Source: Allobosea sp. Root381 (GTDB lineage: Bacteria > Pseudomonadota > Alphaproteobacteria > Rhizobiales > Beijerinckiaceae). From it: a stretch of DNA of 64,000 nucleotides. A model generated the notes under the pieces. It was not told where the DNA came from. It ran no database searches and saw only the letters and a list, made by a program, of their open reading frames with translations. Each line of letters starts with the position of its first letter. Within the stretch, counting starts at the first letter, position 1. A program made the translations under genes and the position numbers. The stretch covers positions 92,225-156,224 of the forward strand of contig NZ_LMJT01000045.1 of NCBI RefSeq assembly GCF_001429395.1, in the 5' to 3' direction. This document shows, piece after piece, positions 31,261-40,244 of the stretch.

Positions 31261-32373
31261 CTAGGCCCTCGGCTTCGACGGCGCCAGATTGCGGGTTTCG
31301 CAAGGCGTCTTCGAGAAGCGCAGCGGCGAGCGCATGGCGAGCATCGGTCCTTCGCTCGGGTGATCGATCGCCTCGAAGAAACCGACCGCCTTCAGATGCG
31401 GATCCTCGATCAAGTCATCCATCCTGTTGACCGGCGAGCAGGGAATGTCGGCCTCGGCGAGGATGGCGAGCCATTCGGCGCTCGGACGCGCCACGAGGCA
31501 GGTGGCGAGCCGCTCGTAGAGCTCGCCCACCATGGCGGCCCGTTCGGCGTCGACGCCGAGCGCCGGCTCCTCGGCCCAGTCGTCCCGTCCGGCTGCCCGG
31601 AAGAAGGAGCGCCAATGTGCCCCGGTATAGGGCATCACGGCGACGAAGCCGTCGGCCGTGCGATAGGGTTTGCGATGCGGCGAGAGCACGCGCGTATAGC
31701 CGGTCGGCCCGAGTGGCGGCACGAAGCTCTTCCCGGCCAGATGCTCGACCGCAAGGAACGACACCATCGCCTCGAACATCGGCACCTCGACCGCCTGCCC
31801 CTCGCCGGAAACGGAACGATGGTAGAGCGCGGCGTTGATCGCGCCGACGGCGAACAGCGCCGTCGTCTTGTCGGCGACGATGGTGGGCGCATAGCGCGGC
31901 TCGCCGCCGGCCCCCTGCTCCAGCCCGGCCCAGCCGGACGCGGCCTGGATCACGTCGTCATAGGCCGGCCGGTCGCGATAGGGCCCGTCCTGGCCGAAGC
32001 CGACGATCGAGCAATGGATCAGCCGCGGATTGCGCGCGAGCAGCGCCTCCGCGCCGAGGCCGGCGCGCTGCGCCGCCTCCATCCGCATGTTGTGGATGAA
32101 GACGTCAGCGCCGTCGATCAGCTCCAGCAGCCGTGCGCGGCCCGCGTCCTGCCGGAGGTCGAGCGCCAGGCTTTGCTTGTTGCGGTTGCAGTTGAGAAAG
32201 GCCGCGCCCATGCCGGGCGAGCGGGCGGGGCCGGGCGCGCGCATGATGTCGCCGCCCGGCGGCTCGACCTTCAGGACCTCGGCGCCCATGTCGCCGAGCG
32301 TCTGCGTCGCATAGGGGCCGGCGATGACCGTGGTCAGATCGACGATCCTGACGCCCTGCAGCGGTCCCGCCAT
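31261..32373 (-). CDS. CaiB/BaiF family (type III) CoA-transferase
   Basis: A 370-residue enzyme that moves CoA between carboxylic acids. The family start GPLQGVRIVDLTTVIAGPYATQTLGDMGAEVLKVEPPGGDIMR is complete, followed by NKQSLALDLRQDAGR, and HNMRMEAAQRAGLGAEALLARNPRLIHCSIVGFGQDGPYRDRPAYDDVIQAASG, in which the Asp of the PAYD motif is the catalytic residue. The substrate is not known. It is the last gene of a minus-strand cluster with a dehydrogenase, an aldehyde dehydrogenase and a binding protein. ATG 32373 follows GAGGGG; an earlier ATG at 32418 lacks one. Confidence 0.9.
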   Translation of the reverse strand: MAGPLQGVRIVDLTTVIAGPYATQTLGDMGAEVLKVEPPGGDIMRAPGPARSPGMGAAFLNCNRNKQSLALDLRQDAGRARLLELIDGADVFIHNMRMEAAQRAGLGAEALLARNPRLIHCSIVGFGQDGPYRDRPAYDDVIQAASGWAGLEQGAGGEPRYAPTIVADKTTALFAVGAINAALYHRSVSGEGQAVEVPMFEAMVSFLAVEHLAGKSFVPPLGPTGYTRVLSPHRKPYRTADGFVAVMPYTGAHWRSFFRAAGRDDWAEEPALGVDAERAAMVGELYERLATCLVARPSAEWLAILAEADIPCSPVNRMDDLIEDPHLKAVGFFEAIDHPSEGPMLAMRSPLRFSKTPCETRNLAPSKPRA

Positions 32374-32395
32374 GATGCCCCTCGACTCGTTTGCC

Positions 32396-33166
32396 TCAGC
32401 GGGCAGTAAAGCCGCCATCCACCGGCAGCGCTACACCGGTCACGAAGGAGGCATCGTCCGAGGCCAGCCAGAGCACGGCATGGGCCGCCTCCTCCGCCTT
32501 GCAGAGGCGGCCCATCGGCACCGAGGCGAGCAGGCGGGCCTGGTTCGCTTCGGCTTCCGTGGGGTCGCCGGAGCGGCCGGTAAAGCCGATCTTCATCGGC
32601 GTGTCGGCGAGGCCGGGGCAGACCACGTTCACGCGGACATTGTCCGGCGCAAAAGTCTGCGCCAGCGACTTGGTCAGGCCGACCACCGCGAACTTTGCGG
32701 CTGAATAGATTGGTGAGAACATCGAACCGACGAGGCCGGAGATCGAGGCGGTGAAGACGATCGAGCCGCTGCCGCGCTTGCGCATGTGCTTGATCGCCTC
32801 GCCCGCGGCCAGCGCTGCCGAGGTCACGTTGAGCGCGATCGCCCGGTCATAAGCTGCGAGGTCGAGGTTCTCGATGCCGCCGGGGCCTGGAATCCCGGCA
32901 TGGGCCCAGAGGATGTCGAGGCCGCCCAGCGCCGCGGCCGCCTCGTTGATCGAGCTGCGCATCTGGTCGGGCTGCGAGAGATCGGCCTGGATCGTGACGA
33001 GGTCGTGGCCCCTGGCCCTGGCCACGCCCTTGAGCGCGGCCAGGGCCTCCTCGTTGATGTCGATCGCGGCGACCTTCGCGCCTTCGCGCAGGAAGAGTTC
33101 GACGCCGGCCAGGCCCATGCCGGAGGCTGCGGCAGTGACGATGGCGAGCTTGTTGGCGAGACGCAT
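32396..33166 (-). CDS. Short-chain dehydrogenase/reductase (SDR)
   Basis: A 256-residue NAD(P)-dependent oxidoreductase with the classic SDR plan: the cofactor motif TAAASGMGLAG near residues 11-21, a conserved Asp at AAIDIN (favouring NAD+), WAHAGI in place of NNAG, the catalytic Ser in VFTASISG, and Tyr-x-x-x-Lys in YSAAKFAV. The C-terminus ends in ASFVTGVALPVDGGFTAR, usual for the family. It probably oxidises a hydroxy intermediate of the pathway coded around it. ATG 33166 lies 37 bases after the aldehyde dehydrogenase stop. Confidence 0.9.
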   Translation of the reverse strand: MRLANKLAIVTAAASGMGLAGVELFLREGAKVAAIDINEEALAALKGVARARGHDLVTIQADLSQPDQMRSSINEAAAALGGLDILWAHAGIPGPGGIENLDLAAYDRAIALNVTSAALAAGEAIKHMRKRGSGSIVFTASISGLVGSMFSPIYSAAKFAVVGLTKSLAQTFAPDNVRVNVVCPGLADTPMKIGFTGRSGDPTEAEANQARLLASVPMGRLCKAEEAAHAVLWLASDDASFVTGVALPVDGGFTAR

Positions 33167-33203
33167 GGTTCTTCTCTCTGCTTGTTTTCGGGCCGCTTGG
33201 TCG

Positions 33204-34706
33204 TCAGCTGGCATAGGCGTCGGGGAAGCGCCCGGTGGTGCTGATCACCGTGGTGCGCGTCTCGAGATAAGCGTCGAGCGCCTCGACGCCGTTCTCGCGG
33301 CCCCAGCCGCTGCCCTTGAAGCCGCCATAGGGCGTCGACCAGCGGATGAAGCGATAGGTGTTGACCCAGACCATGCCGGCCTTGATGCGGCTGGAGACGC
33401 GGTGCGCGCGGCCGACATCGCTGGTCCAGAGTCCCGCGGTCAGGCCATAGGCACTGTCATTGGCGAGGCCGATCGCCTCCTCCTCGTCGTCGAAGGGGAT
33501 CAGCGCCGCGACGGGACCGAAGATCTCCTCGCGGGCGATGCGCATGTCGTTGGCGACATTGGCGAAGACCGTCGGCTCGACGAAATAGCCCTCGCCATGG
33601 ATGCCGCCGCTGAGCCGCTTGCCGCCAGCGACGAGCTCGGCGCCGGCCTGCCGGCCGAGCTCGATATAGGAGAGCGTCTTGGCGAGCTGCTCGGCATGGG
33701 CCTGCGGGCCCATATGGTTGGCCTCGTCGAGCGGCGGGCCGACGCGGACTTTTGCGGCGCGGGCGCGGAAGGCCTCGACGACGCGGTCATAGATCGGGCG
33801 CTGCACCAGCACGCGGGAACCGAGCGCACAGCTCTGGCCGCAGAGCGTCCAGGCCGAGTTGGTCGCGGCGTTCAGCGCCTGCTCGACATCGGCATCGGCG
33901 AAGATGATGTGGGGCGACTTGCCGCCGAGCTCGAAGGTGAAGCGCTTCATTGTGTCGGCGCCGACACGCAGGATCGCCTTGGCGGTCGCGCCCTCGCCGG
34001 TGAAGGTGATCTTGTCGACATCGGGATGGGCGGTCAGGCGCTCGCCGGCGCCGTCCCTGCCGTAGCCGGGCACGATGTTGACGACTCCGGGCGGGAAACC
34101 GGCCTGCTCGAACAGGCGCCCCAGCGCCAGCGAGGTCACCGGCGTCTGCTCGGCCGGCTTCAGCACGACGGTGCAGCCAGCCGCGAGTGCCGGGCCGAGC
34201 TTCCAGGCCGCAGCCATCAGCGGCACATTCCAGGGCGTGATCGCGCCGACGACGCCGACCGGCACGCGGGTGGTGAAGGCGTGGACGCTGTCATCGAATG
34301 GGATGGTGCGGCCGGACGCCTTGTCGGCCAGCGATGCCCACCAGTGATAGCCGAGATGGTGGCCGCCGGCATCGACGCGCGTCTCGCGCAGCGCGCGGCC
34401 ATTGTCGCGGGTCTCCAGCATGGCGAGTTCGGCGGCATTGTCGCGGTAGAGATCGGCGAAGCGGCGCAGCAGAGCGGCGCGCTCATGGCCCGGCATCCTG
34501 CCCCACGGCCCTTCGAGCGCGGCCCGCGCCGCCGCGACCGCCTTGTCGATGTCGCGCGGCCCGCCATAGGCCGCGACCGCCCAGACCCGACCGGTCGAGG
34601 GGTCGATGCTCTCGATGAAGCCGCCATCCTCCGGCGCGACCCATTCGCCGCCGATGAAGAGATGCTCGTAGCGGGCGAGCTGAACGGCTTGCACGGCAGC
34701 AGTCAT
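33204..34706 (-). CDS. Aldehyde dehydrogenase (NAD(P)+-dependent)
   Basis: A 500-residue soluble enzyme with all the catalytic parts: Asn160 in TPWNVPL, Lys in LKPAEQTP, Glu259 in FELGGKSPHIIF and the nucleophile Cys293 in CGQSCALGSRVLV. The C-terminal GGFKGSGWGRENG is also standard. It resembles the betaine/gamma-aminobutyraldehyde branch in general style, but the substrate cannot be fixed from sequence. It lies between the SDR gene and the binding-protein gene on the same strand, so it probably turns a pathway aldehyde into an acid before CoA transfer. Confidence 0.9.
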   Translation of the reverse strand: MTAAVQAVQLARYEHLFIGGEWVAPEDGGFIESIDPSTGRVWAVAAYGGPRDIDKAVAAARAALEGPWGRMPGHERAALLRRFADLYRDNAAELAMLETRDNGRALRETRVDAGGHHLGYHWWASLADKASGRTIPFDDSVHAFTTRVPVGVVGAITPWNVPLMAAAWKLGPALAAGCTVVLKPAEQTPVTSLALGRLFEQAGFPPGVVNIVPGYGRDGAGERLTAHPDVDKITFTGEGATAKAILRVGADTMKRFTFELGGKSPHIIFADADVEQALNAATNSAWTLCGQSCALGSRVLVQRPIYDRVVEAFRARAAKVRVGPPLDEANHMGPQAHAEQLAKTLSYIELGRQAGAELVAGGKRLSGGIHGEGYFVEPTVFANVANDMRIAREEIFGPVAALIPFDDEEEAIGLANDSAYGLTAGLWTSDVGRAHRVSSRIKAGMVWVNTYRFIRWSTPYGGFKGSGWGRENGVEALDAYLETRTTVISTTGRFPDAYAS

Positions 34707-34777
34707 GGCGGCTCCGGATCGACAGACGGATTGTGGAAGATGGGGCGGCCGCCCGGAGAGCCGGGCGGCCGAAGAGC

Positions 34778-36001
34778 TCACTTCACGAGTGGGCAGTTAC
34801 CGTCCTGCAGCGGGCGGAAGGCGCGCTCGGCGGGGATGGTGGCCAGCACCTTGTAGTAGTCGAAGGGCTTCTTCGACTCGGAGGGCTTCTTGACCTCGAC
34901 CAGCATCATGTCGTGCAGAACGCGGCCATCCTCGCGCATCGAGGTCTTGCCGAAGAGCGGGTCGTCGAAGGTGCCGGCGTCGCGCATCGCCTTGACGACC
35001 GCCGCGCCATCCTTGGCGGAGCCGACCTTGGCGACGGCGTCGAGATAGGCCAGCGTCGCCGAGTAGGCGCCGGCCTGGTTCATCGAGGGGAAACGGCCGT
35101 TGCTGCGGGCGGCGAAGCGCTCGCCGAAGGCGCGGGTCTTGTCGTTGAGGTCCCAGTAGAAGGCCGTGGTCAGCTGAAGGCCCTGCGCGGTCTGCAGGCC
35201 GAGCGAATGGATGTCCGAGATGAAGAGCAGCATGCCGGCGAGCTTCTGCCCGCCCTGCACGATGCCGAACTCGGCCGCCTGCTTGATCGCGTTGATGGTG
35301 TCGCCGCCGGCATTCGCCAACGCGATCACGTTCGCCTTCGAGGACTGCGCCTGCAGCAGATAGGAGGAGAAGTCCTTCGAATCGGTCGGGTGCCGGACTG
35401 CGCCGAGGACGCTGCCGCCATTGGCCTTGACCACCGCGCTCGCATCGCGCTCCAGCGAATGGCCGAGCGCGAAGTCGACGGTGAGGAAGTACCAGGACTT
35501 TCCGCCGCCCTTGGTGATCGCGTCGGCGGTGCCGTGCGACAGAGCCCAGGTGTCATAGGTCCAGTGCACCGAGTTCGGCGTGCAGGCCTTGCCGGTCAGG
35601 TCCGAGGTACCGGAGGCCGTGAACAGCGCGACCTTGTTCTTTTCCTGGGCGATCGGCGCGATCGCCAGCGAGATGGCGCTGGTCGGCAGGTCGACGAGAG
35701 CATCCACGCCTTCGGTATCGAACCATTTGCGCGCGATGGCGCTGGAGATGTCGGGCTTGTTCTGGGCGTCCGCGGAGACGACCTCGATCTTGAAGCGCTC
35801 CGAGCCCGGCCGCTTCATGAAATCCTCGACCGCCATCTTCGTGGCCTCGGTCGCGCCCGGCCCGCCGATATCCGAGAAGATGCCGGACATGTCGGCGAGG
35901 ACGCCGAGCTTCACCGGGATCTGCTGCGCCTGGGCGGAGGCCGCCGCAAGGCAGGTCGAAAGCGCAAGCGCGCAACGCGTCGCGTAAATCCGTGCCGTCA
36001 T
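34778..36001 (-). CDS. ABC transporter substrate-binding protein (branched-chain amino acid/LivK type)
   Basis: A 407-residue periplasmic protein. A signal peptide (ATRCALALSTCLAAASAQA) is followed by IPVKLGVLADMSGIFSDIGGPGATEATKMAVEDF, the start of a type I binding domain of the Peripla_BP_6 kind. The LPTSAISLAIAPIAQEKNKVALFTASGTSDLTGKAC part fits those that bind aromatic or other small organic acids as well as amino acids. No permease or ATPase gene of this type is present nearby. It is the first gene of the catabolic cluster; GGGAGG lies 5 bases before ATG 36001. Confidence 0.85.
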   Translation of the reverse strand: MTARIYATRCALALSTCLAAASAQAQQIPVKLGVLADMSGIFSDIGGPGATEATKMAVEDFMKRPGSERFKIEVVSADAQNKPDISSAIARKWFDTEGVDALVDLPTSAISLAIAPIAQEKNKVALFTASGTSDLTGKACTPNSVHWTYDTWALSHGTADAITKGGGKSWYFLTVDFALGHSLERDASAVVKANGGSVLGAVRHPTDSKDFSSYLLQAQSSKANVIALANAGGDTINAIKQAAEFGIVQGGQKLAGMLLFISDIHSLGLQTAQGLQLTTAFYWDLNDKTRAFGERFAARSNGRFPSMNQAGAYSATLAYLDAVAKVGSAKDGAAVVKAMRDAGTFDDPLFGKTSMREDGRVLHDMMLVEVKKPSESKKPFDYYKVLATIPAERAFRPLQDGNCPLVK

Positions 36002-36068
36002 GTCTTCCTCCCGAGGCCGCTTTCGCGCGGCCGATATGTCGCTGCATGTCGGCTTTTGCCTGAGCAGC

Positions 36069-36116
36069 AATTCTTGTTTGTGAATTTAGAAAACGTGACC
36101 GTGAATTATATGTCAA
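36069..36116. promoter_or_regulatory. Probable promoter/operator region between the binding-protein operon and the IclR gene
   Basis: This AT-rich block holds two direct copies of GTGAATT (36080-36086 and 36101-36107) exactly 21 bases apart, or two helical turns. AATTC at 36069-36073 also pairs with GAATT at 36082-36086. Read on the minus strand, TTGACA at 36116-36111 could be a -35 box for the binding-protein operon. An IclR regulator coded alongside would be the natural ligand. This is inferred from pattern only. Confidence 0.4.
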
Positions 36117-36249
36117 GTAGGGAGTGGATCTCGGGCTTATCGAACAGCCCCGCACCCGGCTCCCGGCTTGCCTCGGGCGCGTGCTTGGGGTTGGGCTAGC
36201 GGCGGACGGATCGGCAGGGATTGCCGGAGAGGCGAAAGACGACATCGAC

Positions 36250-37014
36250 ATGCTGGTCAGGCAGGCTGCCAATGTTCTCGAACTGATGGAGTATTTCGCG
36301 CGGCGGAAGCGTCCGGCGACGATGGCGGAGATTTCCGACGATCTCGGCTGGCCGCGCTCGAGCACCTTCAACCTGGTCGGGACGATCGCGGAGAAGGGCT
36401 GGCTCTACGAGCCGCGCAGCCGCGGCGGCTACTATCCGAGCCCGCGCTGGCTGACGCTGGCGCGCATCGTCGCCGATGCCGAGCCCCTGCCCGAGCCTGT
36501 CCATGCGCTCGTCGCGCGGATTGCGGAGGAAACGGGCGAGACGACGGCAGTCGGGGCGCTCGCCGGGACCTCGGCGATCTTCATGGCGGTAGCGGAATCA
36601 CGCCATTCCGTGCGCTACTTCGCCGAGGTCGGCGAACGCATCCCGGTGCATGCAAGCTCGGCCGGGCGGGCGATACTGGCGCAATATTCGCCGGAGGAGC
36701 GCCAGGCGATCTACCGAAAGATCCGCTTCGAGCCCTTCTCCGCGACGACGCCGATGAATGCGGAGCGGATCGAGGCCGATCTGCGCGACGCCGCCGCGCG
36801 CGGCTATCACCAGAGTTCGTCGGAGTTCATTCCCGACCTCGCGGGCGTGGCCCTGCCGCTGCCGATCGGCCCGCGGCGGCTTTCGATCGTGGTCGCGGGG
36901 CCGACCTCGCGCTGCCTCGAACGCCGCCCGCAGACGGCCGTGACGATGACCGAGATCATCAGGCGGATGCTGCCCGAGGCGGCCGGCAAAATTTTCGAGG
37001 GATTGGCGAAATAA
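36250..37014 (+). CDS. IclR family transcriptional regulator
   Basis: A 254-residue regulator. The N-terminal winged helix includes ATMAEISDDLGWPRSSTFNLVGTIAEKGWLYE, followed by a ligand domain with ETGETTAVGALAGTSAIFMAVAES, GERIPVHASSAGRAILAQYSPEE and the C-terminal GVALPLPIGPRRLSIVVAGP signature. Start: ATG 36250 gives the usual family length; the frame can begin at GTG 36124, which would add 42 unlike residues. It is divergent from the binding-protein/aldehyde dehydrogenase/SDR/CoA-transferase cluster and most likely controls it. Confidence 0.85.
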   Translation: MLVRQAANVLELMEYFARRKRPATMAEISDDLGWPRSSTFNLVGTIAEKGWLYEPRSRGGYYPSPRWLTLARIVADAEPLPEPVHALVARIAEETGETTAVGALAGTSAIFMAVAESRHSVRYFAEVGERIPVHASSAGRAILAQYSPEERQAIYRKIRFEPFSATTPMNAERIEADLRDAAARGYHQSSSEFIPDLAGVALPLPIGPRRLSIVVAGPTSRCLERRPQTAVTMTEIIRRMLPEAAGKIFEGLAK

Positions 37015-37042
37015 CCGACGCGCGATCATCGCGTGTCAGCCC

Positions 37043-37133
37043 GTCATGCTCGCCCGGGTGGCGAGCATCCCCGTCTTGAACACGACGCTCGGCCAGCGAA
37101 GCCGTGGATGGTCGGGCCAAGCCCGACCATGAC
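37043..37133. repeat. Intergenic repeat with two hairpins (ATGCTCGCC and ATGGTCGGGC)
   Basis: The element begins GTCATGCTCGCC and ends CCATGAC. Inside are two hairpins: ATGCTCGCC with GGCGAGCAT, and ATGGTCGGGC with GCCCGACCAT. The second hairpin recurs at 50751-50847. It lies between the convergent IclR and DUF2934 genes. Confidence 0.7.
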
Positions 37134-37166
37134 GGAGCAGGCGCGCTATGAGGACTTACCGCCTGC

Positions 37167-37385
37167 TCAGGCGCGTTGCCTTACAGCCGCGCCGCGGCCG
37201 CTCGGCCGTGCCTTCTGCGGCTGACGCCCCGGCTGGGACGGAGCATCGTCCTCGCCGCTATGCTGATAGGCCCAGATCTCCTTGGCCTTGTCCCAATGTC
37301 GCCTGTCCTGCCCGTCGGGCCGTCCATCCTCGACCCAGAGACTGTAGGCGATCTTCCTGATTTCGCTGTGAGCCTTGTCGTTCAT
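37167..37385 (-). CDS. DUF2934 small protein
   Basis: A 72-residue protein. IRKIAYSLWVEDGRPDGQDRRHWDKAKEIWAY is the DUF2934 signature, found in many small proteins of Hyphomicrobiales; its function is unknown. The end is basic and low in complexity. There are two neighbouring ATG codons (37388 and 37385); the second has the better distance, 6 bases, from GGAGGG. Confidence 0.8.
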   Translation of the reverse strand: MNDKAHSEIRKIAYSLWVEDGRPDGQDRRHWDKAKEIWAYQHSGEDDAPSQPGRQPQKARPSGRGAAVRQRA

Positions 37386-37489
37386 CATCCGCCCTCCGGA
37401 GCACCCGCCAGCAGCCAACAGCAGAGCATGCAACTATGGCCAGATGCCGGTGCACGTCGAACGTTCTCGAGACGCCTTCGTTCCCGCTC

Positions 37490-40108
37490 TCAGGGGCGCA
37501 GGCTCGCAGCGCCGGAATCCACCGACAGGGTGACGACGCGCAGCGCGGGATCGTCCGGATCGTTGGCGATCGCGAAGCCCAGTTGGCGGCAGAGCGCCAG
37601 CATGCGCGTGTTCTCCGCCAGGACCTGGCTGCGGATCGTCTTCAGCCCCTCCGCCTTCGCCCATTCGATGATCAGCGTCATCAGCGTCCAGCCGAGCCCG
37701 ACACCCTTCAGGTCCGAGCGCAGCAGGATGGCATATTCGGCCTCCTCTCCTGCGGCATCCGCATGCAGGCGGACGACGCCCGCCACCTCGCCGGCCGCCT
37801 CCTCGAAGGCGACGAAGGCCATGGCCCGGGCATAATCGAGCTGCGTCAGATGAGCGAGGAAGGCGTGGCTGAACACCTTCAGCGGCGCGAAGAAGCGCAG
37901 GCGCAGATCCTCCGGCGTGACCTTCTGCAGCATGGCGGCGATCGCGCCCTCGTCCTCGGGCCGGATCGGCCGGACCAGGAAGCCCTGCCCGCCGCGCAAG
38001 CTGACGCGCCGGCGCCAGCTCGCGGGATAGGGCCGGATCGCGGGGCGGCGGCGGTGCTCCGGCCGGCGCTCCAGCATGATGCGGGCATCGACGGCCATGA
38101 CGCCGGTCTCGTCGGCCAGCAGCGGGTTGAGGTCGAGTTCGCGGATCTCGGGCAGGTCGACAGCCATCTGGCCGACCGCGACCAGGGTGGCTGCGACCGC
38201 GTCGAGCTTGGCGGCGGGCACGTCTCGATAGGCCGCGAGCACGCGCGAGACGCGGGTGCGGGCGATCAGCCGGCTCGCGAGGCCGAGATCAAGCGGCGGC
38301 AGGGCGGCGTGGCTGTCGTCGATCAGTTCGGCGGCGATGCCGCCTCGGCCGAAGACCACGACCGGGCCGAAGCAGGGATCGGTCGCGAAGCCGACGATCA
38401 GCTCACGGGCCTTGGCACGCTGCGCCATCGGCTGCACGGCGAGCCCGGTGATCCGGGCTTCCGGCCGCTCGCTGCGCACCCGCGCCAGCATGCGCTCGGC
38501 CGCCTCGCGGATGGCCGCTTCGGTCGCAAGGTCGAGCGCAACGCCGCCGACATCGGATTTGTGGACGATGTCGGGCGAGACGATCTTCAGCGCGACCGGG
38601 CGCCCGCCCGCCAGGAGCGGCCGCGCCAAGGCGAGCGCCGCCTCGACATCGGCAGCCACGACGGGCCGCAGCGCCGGGATGCGGTAGATCGCGAGCAGGG
38701 CCGAGACCTCGCCGGGGTCGAGCCAGTCGCGCTCCTCGGCCAGCGCCTTCGCGACGATGGCGCGCGCCTCCGCGAGGTCGGGCTGCGGCATCTCCTCGGC
38801 CGAGGGCGGCGTCGCCATCAATTCGGACTGCAGGCGGGCATGGCGCAGCAGGTGCTGGAAGCCGACCACCGCCTCCGCCCCCGTCGCGAAGGACGGCAGC
38901 CCGGCCGTGGCGAAGCGGGAGGCCAGCGCCGTCCCGCCGCCGATCCAGGCGGCGAGCACCGGCTTGGAGGTGCCGGCCTCGCGCGCAGCGTCGATGACGG
39001 CATCGGCACAGGCCTCCGCCTCGGCCAGCAGATGCGGCGCGTGAACCGCGAGCACCGCGTCGACGCCGTTATCGCCGAGCAGGCTGGTCACGGCCTTGCC
39101 GTACTGCGCCGGCGTCGCGGCTTCCGTCACGGCTTCGTCCGGGAGCGCCGCCGCACCATCGCCCGCCCGCGTCGCCAGCGCTCCGCCGAGCTGGCGCAGG
39201 CGCCCGGCAGCCAGCGCCGCCAGCCCCGAGCCGTTGCTGACGATCGCCAGCCTGCCACCGGTCAGCGAGCGCGTCCGGCCCAGCGTCTCGGCCGCCGCGA
39301 ACAGCTCGTCGAGATCGTTGACCCGCAGCAGGCCGGCGCGATGGAAGGCAGCGTCATGCGCCCGGTCGCCGGTGACGATCAGCCCGGCATGCGTCAGCGA
39401 GGACGCCCCAGTCGCCGCCCGCCAGGGTTTCAGCACGAGCACCGGCTTGAGGCGCGCCGCCGCGCGGGCCGAAGACAGGAAGCGCGCGGCATCCTCGACC
39501 TCGTCCAGCGCCAGCAGGATCGAACGTGTCCGCCCGTCCAGGCCGAAATGATCGAGACAATCGGCGATGTCGATATCGGCCTGCTCGCCCAGCGTCACGG
39601 CGCCCGAGAAGCCGACATCGCGACGCGCCGCCCAGGCCAGGATTCCGGCCGCGATCGAGCTGGACTGGGCGATGAGGGCGACACTGCCGGTCCGCGGCAC
39701 GACGGGCGCGAAGCTCGCATTGAGGCGCAGGCGCGGGGCGACGAGGCCGATCGAATCGGGCCCGATCAGCCGGATGCCGGCCTGACGCGCCGCCTCCCCG
39801 AGCGGGGCGGCCTGCGCCTTGTCGCCATCGACGACCAGCACGCCCGCGCAGCCGCGGCGGCCCGCAGCCGCGGCTGCCTCGATTGCAGCCGAAGCCGGGA
39901 CGATCACGAGATCGACCGCTTCCGGCAGCGCCTCGATGCCGGAGACCTGCTCGAAACCCTCAGCCGCGGCACCGCCGAGCGCAAAGCGGCGGCCGGCATA
40001 GCCGCCGGCCGCGATACTGGCTAGCAGAGGCGTCGTCGCAGCACCGGGTGGCGCCAGCACCGCGACCGCTGCCGGCTCGAGCATACGTTTCAATCTGTCG
40101 GTCGCCAT
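37490..40108 (-). CDS. Acyl-CoA synthetase (ADP-forming)-GNAT fusion, Pat-like protein acyltransferase
   Basis: The protein has 872 residues in three parts. A CoA-binding domain (1-125) and a succinyl-CoA ligase-like domain (about 140-440) come first; an ATP-grasp domain follows (about 470-690, with PVALKIVSPDIVHKSDVGGVALDL); and a GNAT acetyltransferase domain closes it (about 715-870, with AEYAILLRSDLKGVGLGWTLMTLIIEWAK). This is the plan of Pat/PatZ enzymes, which acetylate lysines and switch off acyl-CoA synthetases. In this copy His240 (SSLTHAGLIVTGD) stands where ADP-forming synthetases have the phosphorylated His in SHTGA. ATG 40108 is the only sensible start. Confidence 0.85.
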   Translation of the reverse strand: MATDRLKRMLEPAAVAVLAPPGAATTPLLASIAAGGYAGRRFALGGAAAEGFEQVSGIEALPEAVDLVIVPASAAIEAAAAAGRRGCAGVLVVDGDKAQAAPLGEAARQAGIRLIGPDSIGLVAPRLRLNASFAPVVPRTGSVALIAQSSSIAAGILAWAARRDVGFSGAVTLGEQADIDIADCLDHFGLDGRTRSILLALDEVEDAARFLSSARAAARLKPVLVLKPWRAATGASSLTHAGLIVTGDRAHDAAFHRAGLLRVNDLDELFAAAETLGRTRSLTGGRLAIVSNGSGLAALAAGRLRQLGGALATRAGDGAAALPDEAVTEAATPAQYGKAVTSLLGDNGVDAVLAVHAPHLLAEAEACADAVIDAAREAGTSKPVLAAWIGGGTALASRFATAGLPSFATGAEAVVGFQHLLRHARLQSELMATPPSAEEMPQPDLAEARAIVAKALAEERDWLDPGEVSALLAIYRIPALRPVVAADVEAALALARPLLAGGRPVALKIVSPDIVHKSDVGGVALDLATEAAIREAAERMLARVRSERPEARITGLAVQPMAQRAKARELIVGFATDPCFGPVVVFGRGGIAAELIDDSHAALPPLDLGLASRLIARTRVSRVLAAYRDVPAAKLDAVAATLVAVGQMAVDLPEIRELDLNPLLADETGVMAVDARIMLERRPEHRRRPAIRPYPASWRRRVSLRGGQGFLVRPIRPEDEGAIAAMLQKVTPEDLRLRFFAPLKVFSHAFLAHLTQLDYARAMAFVAFEEAAGEVAGVVRLHADAAGEEAEYAILLRSDLKGVGLGWTLMTLIIEWAKAEGLKTIRSQVLAENTRMLALCRQLGFAIANDPDDPALRVVTLSVDSGAASLRP

Positions 40109-40244
40109 GGCAGCCTAGGCTCTGGAAGCGGCTTTAACGTGCGGCGGCAGGTTCGTCGCGGATCGCGGCGGTGGCAAGCGCCCTTCTGTCGCGCCCTCTG
40201 GTACCGGCTATGGAACAGTTGCGGGGCTGCCCGCTTTCGAGAAG

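Noticed and set aside
37436..40024. Plus-strand open frame of 862 codons opposite the Pat-like gene
   Set aside because: It is the mirror of a gene with clear domains. The product is rich in Arg, Gly and Asp and has no motif.
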